Source: Streptomyces litmocidini (GTDB lineage Bacteria > Actinomycetota > Actinomycetes > Streptomycetales > Streptomycetaceae). From it: a stretch of 64,000 nucleotides of DNA. Positions 8,759-17,164 of this stretch are shown one piece after another. Positions within the stretch are counted from its first letter, which is position 1; the number at the start of each line of letters is the position of its first letter. The stretch lies in contig NZ_BMTQ01000014.1 in assembly GCF_014649755.1 (NCBI RefSeq), positions 1 to 64,000 of the forward strand. The letters run 5' to 3'. The position numbers and the translations under genes were made by a program. The notes beneath the pieces are model-generated. The model made no database searches. It had not been told where the DNA came from and worked only from the letters and a program-made list of their open reading frames with translations.

Positions 8759-9023
8759 CTCCGGCCTTCCGGTAGCACAGTTCGAGGATCTGGCCGACGG
8801 TCTCGATGCCGTCGAAGTCCTTCGTGCGGACCGGTACGCCGAGGTCCCGCTTGACGGACTGGGCGAGCTCGACCATGTCCAGCGAGTCGATCTCCAGGTC
8901 GTCGAGCGCGGCCCCCGGCAGGACGTCGCCCTCGTCGACGCCCAGTTCGACGAGGGCGTCGGTGATGAACTGCTCGATGGCGGCGCGGTCCGGCGTCGTG
9001 GACGTCGCGGATGTCTCGGACAT
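8751..9023 (-). CDS. Acyl carrier protein
   Basis: 90 residues, acidic and helical, with the phosphopantetheine attachment site Ser47 in LEIDSLDMVELAQ. It is the substrate of the PPTase encoded five genes downstream and the carrier for the KSII, KSIII and FabI-like enzymes. It is the first gene of a seven-gene overlapping chain that ends at 1969. A repeat-containing gap of 134 nt separates it from the radical SAM gene upstream. Confidence 0.93.
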   Translation of the reverse strand: MSETSATSTTPDRAAIEQFITDALVELGVDEGDVLPGAALDDLEIDSLDMVELAQSVKRDLGVPVRTKDFDGIETVGQILELCYRKAGVE

Positions 9024-9090
9024 GACTCTCCCGTGCGATGAGGGGGATCGAGGCTGTGCTCAGGGCTGGCATCGAGGCCGTGTTCGAGCC

Positions 9091-9160
9091 CGCGATCAGG
9101 GGCTGGGACCAGGGCTGTGACCAGGCCCGCGATCAGGGGCTGGGACCAGGGCCGCGATCA
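9091..9160. repeat. Short tandem repeat covering the radical SAM stop codon
   Basis: A 25-bp sequence is identical at 9091-9115 and 9128-9152 (37-bp period), with a third partial copy from 9153. Read on the minus strand each copy holds CTGATCGCGG. The copy nearest the gene supplies the TGA stop of the radical SAM gene, so the stop region appears to have been triplicated. Confidence 0.75.
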
Positions 9161-10285
9161 GGGCTGTGATCGGGGGGTGGCGAGCTTCGAGGCGTGGTAC
9201 GGGGACCAGTGCCACTGGCGCCAGTAGCTCTCCGCGATGTCCACCCACTCCTCCAGGCGCGCGGCGCTGTCCAGGAAGCGGGAGGCGCTGACCACCAGCC
9301 AGCTGTAGACGGCCTGGCTGTCGCGGCAGCCGCCGCAGTCCCCGGACGTGCAGCAGAACTGCAGCGACTCGTAGTCGGCGCCCCAGGCGGCGAAGCCCGG
9401 GATGACCGGGTTGCCGTTGGCGACCCGCTCCTCGTGGTCGGGATGGTCGACGCTGAGGCTCGGGCAGACGTCGTACCCGAAGCGCGCCCCCCAGTGCGAG
9501 GTGCCGGTGATGAGGGCGCGGATGAAGTACGGGTGGCTGACCACGGCCTCGGGGTACGCCTCCTTGACCCGCAGGGCCTCTTCGAGGACGCGCCGCTCGT
9601 TCTCGATCCGGATCGGGTTGTCCGAGCCGTGCTCGCTGTAGAAGTTGAAGGTGACGATGTTGCCGTTCTCGGCGATCCTGCGCACGGTCGGTTCGAGGTA
9701 CGGCAGCCCGGCCTCGGAGAGCGCGAAGATGAACAGGACGCGCGGGTCGTCCTTGTAGTGCGAGAGCGCCGTGTCGAACAGGCCGGTGAACTTCGAGCCG
9801 TTGACCCGGATGGCCCGCAGGTCGTCGTCGAGCGGCCCGCCGCCGAAGATGCTGACGGCCACGGCGATGTGCTCGAAGCCCTGCACGGGCATCGGACGCA
9901 GACCGTTGGTCGAGATCGTGATGTACGGCAGCTCCTCGACGAAGGCCTCCACCCGGCGCAGCACCAGGGTCGGCTCGCCGCCGATCAGCGTGGCCTGGTT
10001 GACCCCCTCGTCCCGCAGCCGACGGGCGAAGGAACGGATCCTGTCGACGTCGGAGAGCTCGCGCACGGCCGTGTCGAAGCCGCCCTCGAAGTACCAGCAG
10101 CCCTTGCAGCGGATGTTGCAGGTGTTGGTGAGGTGGACCTCGCACGAGCGCACCTCCCGGCCCAGCCGGCGCAGTCTGTGCAGGCGTTCGGCGAGGTCGG
10201 GGCGTTCGGCCAGGAGGGCGGCGGTGCGCTCCTTCGCCTCACGGCGGCCGAGCGGGCGCGGGGTGATGGTCAGGGGGGTGGCCAT
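9158..10285 (-). CDS. Radical SAM enzyme with a C-terminal cysteine cluster
   Basis: 375 residues. The [4Fe-4S]/SAM motif is CNIRCKGC (Cys56, Cys60, Cys63), followed by the GGEPT SAM-binding segment (about 102-106). C-terminal cysteines at 274, 311, 312, 317 and 320 (DVCPSLS; FCCTSGDCGGC) suggest an auxiliary Fe-S site as in SPASM/twitch proteins. The start is ATG at 10285 after a GAGGAG ribosome site. It lies between the diiron gene and the FAS-like genes, so it probably modifies the acyl chain or a precursor amino acid. No short RiPP-type precursor peptide was seen beside it. The substrate is unknown. Confidence 0.85.
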   Translation of the reverse strand: MATPLTITPRPLGRREAKERTAALLAERPDLAERLHRLRRLGREVRSCEVHLTNTCNIRCKGCWYFEGGFDTAVRELSDVDRIRSFARRLRDEGVNQATLIGGEPTLVLRRVEAFVEELPYITISTNGLRPMPVQGFEHIAVAVSIFGGGPLDDDLRAIRVNGSKFTGLFDTALSHYKDDPRVLFIFALSEAGLPYLEPTVRRIAENGNIVTFNFYSEHGSDNPIRIENERRVLEEALRVKEAYPEAVVSHPYFIRALITGTSHWGARFGYDVCPSLSVDHPDHEERVANGNPVIPGFAAWGADYESLQFCCTSGDCGGCRDSQAVYSWLVVSASRFLDSAARLEEWVDIAESYWRQWHWSPYHASKLATPRSQP

Positions 10286-10596
10286 GGGCTGCGGACTCCT
10301 CGGTCGGACTGCTGCTCGATGTCTCTCGCGCTCGCGCTCTCTGGCCGTACGGGGGCTGGGCGGTGTACGGGGTACGGAATACGGGACAGGGGGTACGGGG
10401 TCCTGGTCGTACGGGAACCGGACGGCGTACGGGGAACGGGGTGGCGTACGGGGAGCCGGGCTCCGCCGGTACGGGGAGAGCCGGGCTCCGCCGGTACGGG
10501 GAGAGCCGGGCTCCGCCGGTACGGGGAGCCGGGCTCCGCCGGTACGGGGAGCCGGGCTCCGTGCGGGCGCCTCGTGCGGGCGCCTCGCCGTGCCGG
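10286..10596. repeat. Intergenic minisatellite between the diiron and radical SAM genes
   Basis: This 311-nt gap holds no gene. From about 10440 to 10562 there are five units of 23 or 26 bp, each with GAGCCGGGCTC (an odd-centred palindrome) followed by CGCCGGTACGGG. The part at 10340-10440 is rich in scattered GTACGG hexamers. The array begins about 35 bp past the stop of the minus-strand diiron gene. Individual units could form small hairpins. Confidence 0.8.
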
Positions 10597-11316
10597 CTAC
10601 TCGGGGACCTTCAGGCCGAGGTTCTCGATCCGCGGGGTGACCTTCGCCCGCCAGATGTCGCGCGCCTCCCCGTTGGTGGTCTGCCGGAGACCGAAACGGA
10701 CCGCGAGCTTCGACCTCTCCGAACGCGCGCTGCCGAAGATCCGGTTGAATCCCGGCCACAATCGGTCGAGACCCTGCTGGAGTTCCTCGCGGCCCTCCTC
10801 GGTGCGGGCGAGATTCCGGCAGACCCGCGCGCCGTGCGCGATGTGCACCTTCTCGTCGAGGATGATCGTGCGCACCGCCTCGGCCCACGGCTTGTAACTG
10901 CTCTGCGCGAATTCGGAGATCATCACCATCGCGGTCTCCTCGCCGATGTACGAGAAGATTCCGCGCTCCGCCCAGGTGGTGCAGGTGTGGAACTCGTGGC
11001 CGGCGAAGAGATCACGGTCCGCGAGTCGCTGCTGCTCCATGTACCCGGTGTCCACGCCGATGTCGGCCAGGATCCTCTTGCCGATCTTGTAATGGTCGTA
11101 CTCCTCGACGGCGCGTTCGGCGCACACCTGCCGTTCCTCGGCGTTCGGCGCCAGCGGCAGGAACACCTGGATGTAGTCGTCGGCGCCGGACAGTTCACCC
11201 TCGGTGTTGACGATCATTCCCCGCACGGCGATCTCGCGGTAGTCCTCGGGCATGGCGAGGAATTCCTCGGGGGTGCGGACGACGACTGCCTCGTCGACGG
11301 GAACGGAAGATGCCAT
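10597..11316 (-). CDS. PaaA-like ferritin-fold diiron protein (probable oxygenase)
   Basis: 239 residues, almost entirely helical. Two ExxH motifs typical of carboxylate-bridged diiron enzymes are present: Glu72-Tyr-Asp-His75 and Glu155-Lys-Val-His158, with further acidic residues between (GEETAMVMISEF). The pattern and the YKPWAEAVRTIILDEKVH block resemble PaaA, the catalytic subunit of phenylacetyl-CoA epoxidase, but no PaaBCDE partners are nearby. It is likely an oxygenase or desaturase acting on a product bound to ACP or CoA. It is the first gene of the minus-strand cluster and has a recognisable promoter upstream. Confidence 0.75.
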   Translation of the reverse strand: MASSVPVDEAVVVRTPEEFLAMPEDYREIAVRGMIVNTEGELSGADDYIQVFLPLAPNAEERQVCAERAVEEYDHYKIGKRILADIGVDTGYMEQQRLADRDLFAGHEFHTCTTWAERGIFSYIGEETAMVMISEFAQSSYKPWAEAVRTIILDEKVHIAHGARVCRNLARTEEGREELQQGLDRLWPGFNRIFGSARSERSKLAVRFGLRQTTNGEARDIWRAKVTPRIENLGLKVPE

Positions 11317-11388
11317 GGTGATCCACTCGCCTCGCTCGTTCGACTTCGACCCGAAAGACCGCTGACATCGCGGTGGTGGAGCGGTCGA

Positions 11389-11417
11389 ACGCTATCCACG
11401 GCACAGCGGTCCATCAA
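11389..11417 (-). promoter_or_regulatory. Candidate promoter of the minus-strand biosynthetic cluster
   Basis: On the minus strand TTGATG (11417-11412) and TAGCGT (11394-11389) are separated by 17 nt, matching a housekeeping -35/-10 pair. It lies about 75 nt upstream of the diiron gene start. Confidence 0.5.
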
Positions 11418-11736
11418 TGAGACCGGGTACCGGAATGGCCGATTTCCCCGAGTCGCCCCCGGCGTGCGGAGAACCCGATCAAGAACCGCGTGCGGCGCGT
11501 CGGACAGCCCGGAGGAAGATCGCCCCGCCCACCCTTTCCGGTGCCGACCAGGGAGAAAGGAAGGGGGAGCCCGATCTTCCGAATTCACTGCACGCGGCCG
11601 GATTTCCACGGCCCGCAGAGTGGCCGAATCGGACCCGGCACAAGCCCGGACCAAGCCCCTGGCAGGGCGGGAATTCGCTCCGTACGGGACCCGGAAGAGT
11701 GTCAACTCGGCCACGCCCGGCAGCAATCGAACGACC

Positions 11737-11764
11737 TGGACACCGCCTTGAATCTCTATATGCT
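11737..11764 (+). promoter_or_regulatory. Candidate promoter giving a leaderless aminotransferase mRNA
   Basis: TGGACA (11737-11742) and TATGCT (11759-11764) are 16 nt apart. The ATG of the next gene begins 6 nt after the -10 box, so transcription would start at or next to the start codon. No ribosome site is visible, which fits a leaderless transcript. Confidence 0.5.
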
Positions 11765-11770
11765 GGCGCC

Positions 11771-13000
11771 ATGCTTTCTGCCGCCTCCGCGCCCACGAAC
11801 GCCACCCCCTCCGCCTCCTCGGCGCCCGCGCCGGCCACCGCCTCACGGCTGGCCGGCGTCGGCTCGTCGCCGGTACGGGAGATCCTGGCGCTCACGGCAC
11901 GGCCCGAGGTGATCTCGTTCGCCGGCGGCCTGCCCGCCCCCGAGCTGTTCGACATCGACGGGATCCGCGCGGCGTACGACCGGGTCCTCACGGAGAACCC
12001 GCGGCACGTCCTCCAGTACTCGACCACCGAGGGCGACCCGGACCTCCGCGCCGCCGTCGCCGACCGGCTCACCGCGCGCGGACTGCCCACGGACGCCGAC
12101 GACCTGCTCGTCACCACCGGCTCGCAGCAGGCCCTCACGCTCCTCACCACCGCCCTCGTCGAACCGGGCGGCGTCGTCCTCGTCGAGAACCCCTGCTACC
12201 TGGCCGCCCTGCAGACCTTCGGCTTCGCGGGCGCCCGCGTCGTCCCCGTCCCCACCGACGACCAGGGGATCATCCCCGAGGCGCTGGAGGAGATCGCGGC
12301 CCGCGAGAAGGCCACCCTCCTCTACGTCGTCCCCACCTTCCAGAACCCCACCGGCCGCACCCTCCCCGCCGAGCGCCGCCACGCCGTCGCCGAGGCCGCC
12401 GCGCGGCACGGGTTCTGGATCATCGAGGACGACCCGTACGGCGAACTGCGCTACGACGGCGAGCGCGTCCCCCCCATCGCCGCCGACCCCGTCGCGGCCG
12501 ACCGCACCGTCCTGCTCGGCTCCTTCTCCAAGGTGATGGCCCCCGGCCTCCGGCTCGGCCACCTGCGCGCCCCCGCCGGGCTGCGGCGCGCCTGCGTGAT
12601 CGCCAAGCAGGCCGCCGACCTGCACACCTCCACCATCGACCAGGCCGCGGCCGCGCGCTACCTGCGCGACAGCGACCTCGACGCGCACGTCGCGGTGATG
12701 CGCGCCGCCTACCAGGAGCGCCGGGACGCGATGCTCGACGGCCTGCCGGGCGCCCTGCCCGAGGGCAGCCGGTGGAACAGGCCGGAGGGCGGCATGTTCA
12801 TCTGGGCGACCCTCCCCGCGGGCTTCGACGCCACCGCCCTCCTGAAGACGGCCGTCGGGCACGAGGTGGCGTACGTGCCGGGGGCGCCGTTCTTCTGCGG
12901 CGAGCCGGACCCGGGCGCGATGAGGCTGTCGTTCACGACGCACTCGGCCGACGAGATCGGGGAAGGGCTCCGCCGGCTGGCGAAGAGCTTCGTCCGATGA
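11771..13000 (+). CDS. PLP-dependent aminotransferase, fold type I (MocR-like/2-aminoadipate type)
   Basis: 409 residues. Family landmarks are VISFAGGLPAPELF near the N-terminus, the cofactor loop around TGSQQALTLL, PTFQNPTGRTLP, the Asp of IIEDDPYGELRY and the PLP lysine in LGSFSKVMAPGLRLG. No DNA-binding domain precedes it, so it is an enzyme and not a full MocR regulator. It should transfer amino groups between an alpha-amino acid and 2-oxoglutarate. The first 30 residues are an Ala/Pro/Ser-rich leader. The start follows a probable leaderless promoter. It overlaps the next gene by 4 nt (ATGA). Confidence 0.88.
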   Translation: MLSAASAPTNATPSASSAPAPATASRLAGVGSSPVREILALTARPEVISFAGGLPAPELFDIDGIRAAYDRVLTENPRHVLQYSTTEGDPDLRAAVADRLTARGLPTDADDLLVTTGSQQALTLLTTALVEPGGVVLVENPCYLAALQTFGFAGARVVPVPTDDQGIIPEALEEIAAREKATLLYVVPTFQNPTGRTLPAERRHAVAEAAARHGFWIIEDDPYGELRYDGERVPPIAADPVAADRTVLLGSFSKVMAPGLRLGHLRAPAGLRRACVIAKQAADLHTSTIDQAAAARYLRDSDLDAHVAVMRAAYQERRDAMLDGLPGALPEGSRWNRPEGGMFIWATLPAGFDATALLKTAVGHEVAYVPGAPFFCGEPDPGAMRLSFTTHSADEIGEGLRRLAKSFVR

Positions 13001-13479
13001 CGAACGCCGGGAACCCCACGACCCGCGCGCAGGCGTCGTCTCCTGACGCCGGGACGCTGTCGCCGGACGAGCTGAACGCGCTCGTCCAGCGGCAGTTCCC
13101 GGACTACGCCGCCTGCCGCGTCACCGACGCGAGCGGGACGCACCTGCTCATGGAGGCGGACGGGGCCAGGCTCCGCACCCGGCCCGGCGGCACGATCTCC
13201 GGTCCCGAACAGGCCGGACTCGTCGACCTCGCCGCCTTCCTCCTCGTCAACGCCCGGCTCGGACGCCCCACGCCGATGGCGCTCACCACCTCGCTCCAGA
13301 TCAGCTACCTCAACCGTCCCCGCCCCGGACTGCTCCGGACGCACGCGCGCATGGCCAAGTTCGGCCGGCGCCTCTGCGTGGTCCTCGCCGAACTCAGGGA
13401 CGAGGCGGGCGACCTGGCGGCCTCCGCCACCGTCACGTACTCCGTCCCGCCGACGGTCGCAGGTCAGGGGACCGGCTGA
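12997..13479 (+). CDS. PaaI-like hotdog-fold thioesterase
   Basis: 160 residues. The sequence runs from a short helix (LSPDELNALVQRQF) through paired beta strands, then GPEQAGLVDLAAFLLVN and LTTSLQISYLNRPRPGLLRTHARM, ending with VVLAELRDEAGDLAASATVTYSV. This is the order of PaaI/DUF4442-type hotdog thioesterases, in which the central helix follows a Gly/Asp loop. It should hydrolyse an acyl-CoA. The ATG overlaps the aminotransferase stop, so the two form an operon; a joint role in an amino-acid-derived acyl-CoA route is possible but is inference. Confidence 0.72.
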   Translation: MTNAGNPTTRAQASSPDAGTLSPDELNALVQRQFPDYAACRVTDASGTHLLMEADGARLRTRPGGTISGPEQAGLVDLAAFLLVNARLGRPTPMALTTSLQISYLNRPRPGLLRTHARMAKFGRRLCVVLAELRDEAGDLAASATVTYSVPPTVAGQGTG

Positions 13480-13563
13480 CCCGGAGCCGGCCGCCGGCCG
13501 GTCCCGGGGCATCACCTCGTGTCGTTGTTGGGCCGAACGGGTGAGGAGCGGGAGGATGGACCC

Positions 13564-13995
13564 ATGAGTAGGTACGAGAGGTACGACGTCACCGACGAGC
13601 AGTGGGAGGGCCTCGCCCAGGTCGTGCCCCTGCGCGGCCGTGACGAATGGCCGTCCAGGGTCGACCACCGCACGATCCCCGAGCAGTACGAATCCGCCGA
13701 GCAGCGCCGCATGGTCGTGCTCCGCGTGCAGGTCTTCGCCGACGCCCGCGAGGTCGCCGAGTACCTCATCGCCCAGATCCCTGTGCTCCTCGATCTGACG
13801 AGCGCCGACACCGAGGTCGCCAAGCGGATCCTCGACTTCAGCAGCGGTGTCGTCTTCGGCCTCGGCAGCGGGATGCACCGCGTCGACCGGAACGTCTTCC
13901 TGCTGGCCCCGGCCGGTACGGAGGTCGAGGGCGCGGAGGGCGAGGACGAGGAGGACCTCGTGGGCGGCCGGACCGCCGGAGTCCCCCGATCGTAG
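13564..13995 (+). CDS. SepF-like cell division protein paralogue
   Basis: 143 residues. Residues about 40-125 match the SepF core: EQRRMVVLRVQVFADAREVAEYL, then the conserved PVLLDLTSADTEVAKRILDFSSGVVFGLG and a final RVDRNVFLLAP strand. SepF anchors and shapes FtsZ filaments; streptomycetes carry additional SepF-like paralogues beside the division-cluster copy. This copy lacks a clear N-terminal membrane-binding amphipathic helix and is not near ftsZ, so it is more likely one of the auxiliary paralogues. The ribosome site is GGGAGG, 10 nt before ATG. The acidic tail (EGAEGEDEEDL) is low complexity. Confidence 0.78.
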   Translation: MSRYERYDVTDEQWEGLAQVVPLRGRDEWPSRVDHRTIPEQYESAEQRRMVVLRVQVFADAREVAEYLIAQIPVLLDLTSADTEVAKRILDFSSGVVFGLGSGMHRVDRNVFLLAPAGTEVEGAEGEDEEDLVGGRTAGVPRS

Positions 13996-14050
13996 GAAGG
14001 CCGTCTCGCCGTAACGGTTCGTCAGGGAATGATCTGCGTACGGTCCGGAC

Positions 14051-15742
14051 ATGGACCTCACCGGCGGCTCCACGCTCGCCAGCACGTCAGACGCCCGCCC
14101 CTCCGACGTCGTTCCCTCCCCGGTTCGTCCGCCCGCGGTCGACCCCGCCCCGGCCGGCCCCGTGCCGGACGGCCCCGCCCCGGCCGGCTTCGCCCCGGTC
14201 GGCCCGCCCGTGGTCGGCCCCGCGCCGGACGGCCCGTCCGTGACCGGCCCTCCACCGGCCGGGCTTCTCGCGGCCGGGCCTCCCGCGGGTGGCCTTTCAC
14301 CGGTCTGCCCTCCGTCGGGCGGCCTTCTCCCGGGAGGCCTTCCGCGGGTCGGCGTTCCCGTGGTGCGTGCCTCCGCGGCAGGCGTTCCCGTGGTCGGCTC
14401 ACCGGTCGGCTCGTCTTCCGCCGCGACGGCTTCCGCCGCCCGCGCCCCGGGGCCCGACGTCTCGGAACCCGGCGTCTCGGATCCCGGGTTCCCGGAACCC
14501 CGCGTGTCGGGTCCCCGCGCTCCGGGACAGCGCGCCCCGGGTCCTCGGGTCTCCGTCCCCGGGGCGCGGGGCCCGGTCCCGGCGGAAGGCCCGGTCGCGG
14601 CGGCGGGCCGGGGCGGGCCGCTCGTCGCCCGGCCCGCCGTCACCGAGCTGCGGCTGTCCGCGTTCGCCGGCCACCGCTCCGCCGCGCACGCGCTCGGACC
14701 GGTCACCCTCTTCACCGGGCCCAGCGGCAGCGGCAAGTCCACCGCCCTGCGGGCGTACGAGGCCCTGGCCAGGCTCGGCGCGGGCGACCCGCTCGACGAG
14801 GTGTTCCCCGACCCCGCCGGCTGCGTCCCCGAGCGCGCCCGGCCCGACGCCCAGGGCCGGCGCGGCTTCCGGATCGGCTGCACGGTGGACGGCCCCGAAG
14901 GACCCGTCCACCTGGACCTCGCCGTGCAGGCCGAGCCCCGGCTCCGGATCGTCGGCGAACGGCTCACCGGCCGGGGCCGCACCCTGCTCGCCACCGCGCT
15001 CCGCGATCCCGGCCGCAGCACCGTGCAGGCCGAGTGGCACACGGCCGGCGCCACCCCCGTCACCCGCGCCCCGTTCCCCGACGACCTGCTCGGCACGGCG
15101 CTGCTGCCGCTGCGGGTCGCGGGCAAGACCCGGGGGCAGCTGGAGGTCCTGGCCGCCGCCGAGCAGGTGGTCATCGGTCTGCGGTCCGCCTTCGCCTGCG
15201 ACCCCCGGCCCGAGCGGATGCGGGCCCCCGTGCCGCCGGGCGAGGGGCGCCTGCGGCGTGACTGCGGCAACCTCGCCGAGGTCCTGCACCGCACCCACAC
15301 GGACTGCCCGCGCCGGCACCACCGCCTGGCCGCCGTCGCCGGAGCGGGCTGCGCGGGACCGGTCACCGGGGTCGGCGTGCAGGAGCTTCCGGAGGGCACC
15401 GTCCGCGCCGTCCTCGAACGCGGCGGCCGGCCCGCGACCCCGCTCGGCCGCCTCGGCGACGGCGAACTCCGCTACCTGGCCCTCGCCCTCACGCTGCTCA
15501 CCGGCCCCGGAGTCCTGGAGATGGACCGGATCGCCGAGGTGCCGGACGCCATGCAGAGCCTGACGCTGCTCGCCGACGGCCTGGACCGGGGGCTCGACGG
15601 TCGCCAGGCGGGCGAACTGCTCCGGCTGGCGACGGACATCGCCGCCGACGGACACATCCGGGTGGCGGGCGCCGTCGGGGAGCGGACGGCGGGGGAGGCC
15701 CGGCGGACGCCCGGCGTGACGGTGGTAGACCTGGGCGGATGA
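14051..15742 (+). CDS. P-loop ATP-binding protein with a Pro/Gly-rich N-terminal extension
   Basis: 563 residues. Residues 1-195 are low complexity and repetitive (Gly-Pro-Pro-Val/Ala-type units). The ATPase follows: VTELRLSAFAGHRS, Walker A GPSGSGKST at 223-231, and a late LGDGELRYLALALTLL region that resembles the ABC/SMC signature, with LEMDRI as possible Walker B. The strand order (a short beta domain, then GPVTLFTGPSGSGKST) resembles RecF/SMC-like or OLD-family AAA_ATPases. Its target is unknown. It overlaps the MazG-like gene by 4 nt (ATGA). The long N-terminus may be a repeat expansion. Confidence 0.65.
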   Translation: MDLTGGSTLASTSDARPSDVVPSPVRPPAVDPAPAGPVPDGPAPAGFAPVGPPVVGPAPDGPSVTGPPPAGLLAAGPPAGGLSPVCPPSGGLLPGGLPRVGVPVVRASAAGVPVVGSPVGSSSAATASAARAPGPDVSEPGVSDPGFPEPRVSGPRAPGQRAPGPRVSVPGARGPVPAEGPVAAAGRGGPLVARPAVTELRLSAFAGHRSAAHALGPVTLFTGPSGSGKSTALRAYEALARLGAGDPLDEVFPDPAGCVPERARPDAQGRRGFRIGCTVDGPEGPVHLDLAVQAEPRLRIVGERLTGRGRTLLATALRDPGRSTVQAEWHTAGATPVTRAPFPDDLLGTALLPLRVAGKTRGQLEVLAAAEQVVIGLRSAFACDPRPERMRAPVPPGEGRLRRDCGNLAEVLHRTHTDCPRRHHRLAAVAGAGCAGPVTGVGVQELPEGTVRAVLERGGRPATPLGRLGDGELRYLALALTLLTGPGVLEMDRIAEVPDAMQSLTLLADGLDRGLDGRQAGELLRLATDIAADGHIRVAGAVGERTAGEARRTPGVTVVDLGG

Positions 15743-16134
15743 CGGATGACAACGACGTGGCGGGGCTGCAGCGCAGGCTGGCCGAGTTCGCGGCGGCCCG
15801 CGACTGGCAGCCCTACCACACACCCAAGAACCTGGCCGCGGCCCTCAGCGTGGAGGCGGCCGAACTCCTGGAGATCTTCCAGTGGTTGACGCCGGAGCAG
15901 GCGGAACGGGTGATGGACGACCCGGACGACGCGCACCGGGTCGCGGACGAGGTGGCGGACGTGCTCGCCTACCTCCTGCAGTTCTGCCAGGTGCTCGGGG
16001 TCGACCCGCTGGCGGCGCTCGCGGCCAAGATCGACCGGAACGAGGTCCGATTTCCCGCCCGGAGACGGGTCGGAGGGGGTGAGAAAGGAGCCGCGGACGT
16101 CGATCCGGAGAAAGATCGTCACTCTTCGGAGTGA
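15739..16134 (+). CDS. MazG-like nucleotide pyrophosphohydrolase
   Basis: 131 residues. The NTP-PPase fold is shown by EAAELLEIFQWL followed by DEVADVLAYLLQF, which together supply the E-x2-E and E-x2-D metal ligands. It matches the small single-domain MazG-like proteins of about 110-120 residues that hydrolyse (d)NTPs or modified nucleotides. The N-terminal DNDVAGLQRRLAEFAAARDWQPYHTPKNLA is characteristic of the group. It is translationally coupled to the ATP-binding protein upstream. The last 25 residues are charged and unconserved. Confidence 0.87.
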   Translation: MTDDNDVAGLQRRLAEFAAARDWQPYHTPKNLAAALSVEAAELLEIFQWLTPEQAERVMDDPDDAHRVADEVADVLAYLLQFCQVLGVDPLAALAAKIDRNEVRFPARRRVGGGEKGAADVDPEKDRHSSE

Positions 16135-16259
16135 TCGACTTGTCCCCATCCAGCTTCCTGTCCCCAGATTTCCGTTTTCCTCTGGCGTCGAGGCTCAGGC
16201 GGCCTCACTCTGGGTAGTGAGTGAGTGGGCAGTAAGTCGTACGAACGGGGGCGGCGTTG

Positions 16260-16748
16260 ATGGAAGCGGAGCGGCTCGTCGCGCTCGGCCGACAGGCGTT
16301 GGCGGAGAGCGGCACGGCACAGGACATCGTGGCGGAGGCCTGGCAGGCCCAGGCGCTCGCCCAGGCGATAGGGAGTCACCTCGCGCTCTGCGGACCGCTG
16401 GAGCTGCGCGGCGAGGCGCGGGGGCTGAGCGAGGCCGGGGAGTACCCCACCTGGGGATCCGACGGTCCGCGCGCGGGCAGGCTGACCGAAGTCGCGGACC
16501 CGTGGGGGGCGTTGACCGCGCTGGGAGAGCTTCTCGGGGAGGTGGGGATCGCGCTCGTGGGGGTGGCCTGCGCCACCGACGAGGAAGGGCTCTACTGGCA
16601 GTGCATCGAGGCGATCGACGCCGCCGACGAGTCGAGCGACCGGGTGCGCGGGATGCTGCGGCGCCTCGCCGTGCGCGATGGGGAGCGCGCCCGCCCGCCC
16701 GACCCCGCCCGAGGCCGAGCGGGCCCGGGGCGGGGCCCGTCATGGTGA
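16260..16748 (+). CDS. Conserved actinobacterial protein, DUF6099-like
   Basis: 162 residues from ATG at 16260; a TTG one codon earlier is less likely. The protein is mostly helical (RLVALGRQALAESG; DIVAEAWQAQALAQAIGSHLAL) and ends in a Pro/Arg/Gly-rich tail. From memory it resembles the streptomycete family DUF6099, whose role is not known. No catalytic motif is visible. It stands alone: the upstream MazG gene ends 125 nt before, and the next gene is on the other strand. Confidence 0.65.
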   Translation: MEAERLVALGRQALAESGTAQDIVAEAWQAQALAQAIGSHLALCGPLELRGEARGLSEAGEYPTWGSDGPRAGRLTEVADPWGALTALGELLGEVGIALVGVACATDEEGLYWQCIEAIDAADESSDRVRGMLRRLAVRDGERARPPDPARGRAGPGRGPSW

Positions 16749-16894
16749 GGGTGCGCGGGGAACCGCTGTTCCTCGTGGTGCCGCTGCTCGGATCAGTACC
16801 GGCCGGTGCCGGGGCGCTCGTACCGGGTCTGGGCCCGGGGCTGGTTCCGCAGGTCCGGCGGCCCCCGGCTCTGGTTCTGGCCCCGGCTCTGGTT

Positions 16895-17164
16895 CTAGCC
16901 CTGGCTCTGGCTCTGGCCCTGGCCGTGGCCGTGGTCGTGGTCGTGGCCCTCGGCCTGCGGCTGAGGGCGCGACTCGGGGGCGAGGCGGTCGGACGTGGAC
17001 TGGAGGTCGGCGTCCAGCTGGGAGAGGTCGGCGGAGAGCGCGGCCATCAGCTCCTCCATCTGCTGGAGCAGGCCCTTGGGGGCGCCGGCACCCTTCTGCT
17101 CGGGCACGGACTGCGACACCGGCTGTTCGGGCACGGCCCGCTCCGGCGCGGCTTCCTGGGACAT
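16895..17164 (-). CDS. Small acidic coiled-coil protein of unknown function
   Basis: 89 residues. The start is chosen because a strong GGAGG ribosome site (GAGGAGGCCGCC) lies just before ATG at 17164. Residues about 30-55 (GLLQQMEELMAALSADLSQL) form an amphipathic, coiled-coil-like helix. The C-terminus is a His/Asp/Gly then Gln/Ser/Gly repeat (HDHDHGHGQGQSQSQG) encoded by a degenerate hexamer run that continues past the stop. Codon bias supports minus-strand coding. I do not recognise the family. Confidence 0.55.
   Translation of the reverse strand: MSQEAAPERAVPEQPVSQSVPEQKGAGAPKGLLQQMEELMAALSADLSQLDADLQSTSDRLAPESRPQPQAEGHDHDHGHGQGQSQSQG

Larger units (their letters stand above)
11317..11770. 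other. 454-nt divergent intergenic region
   Basis: This gap separates the minus-strand biosynthetic cluster from the plus-strand aminotransferase. It is less GC rich than its surroundings and holds a promoter at each end (listed separately). I see no convincing gene in the middle; the short open frames there lack biased codons. Confidence 0.6.

Noticed and set aside
9158..10285. RiPP system centred on the radical SAM enzyme
   Set aside because: No precursor-like short ORF, transporter or RRE-type domain was found beside it; the FAS-type neighbours fit a lipid or acyl product better.
10340..10562. Origin or iteron-like region from GTACGG repeats
   Set aside because: No replication gene or DnaA boxes lie nearby, and the repeats match the general minisatellite pattern of the window.
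11417..11770. N-terminal extension of the aminotransferase from an upstream in-frame start
   Set aside because: The extension has poor codon bias and no family similarity, and the promoter placement supports the ATG at 11771.
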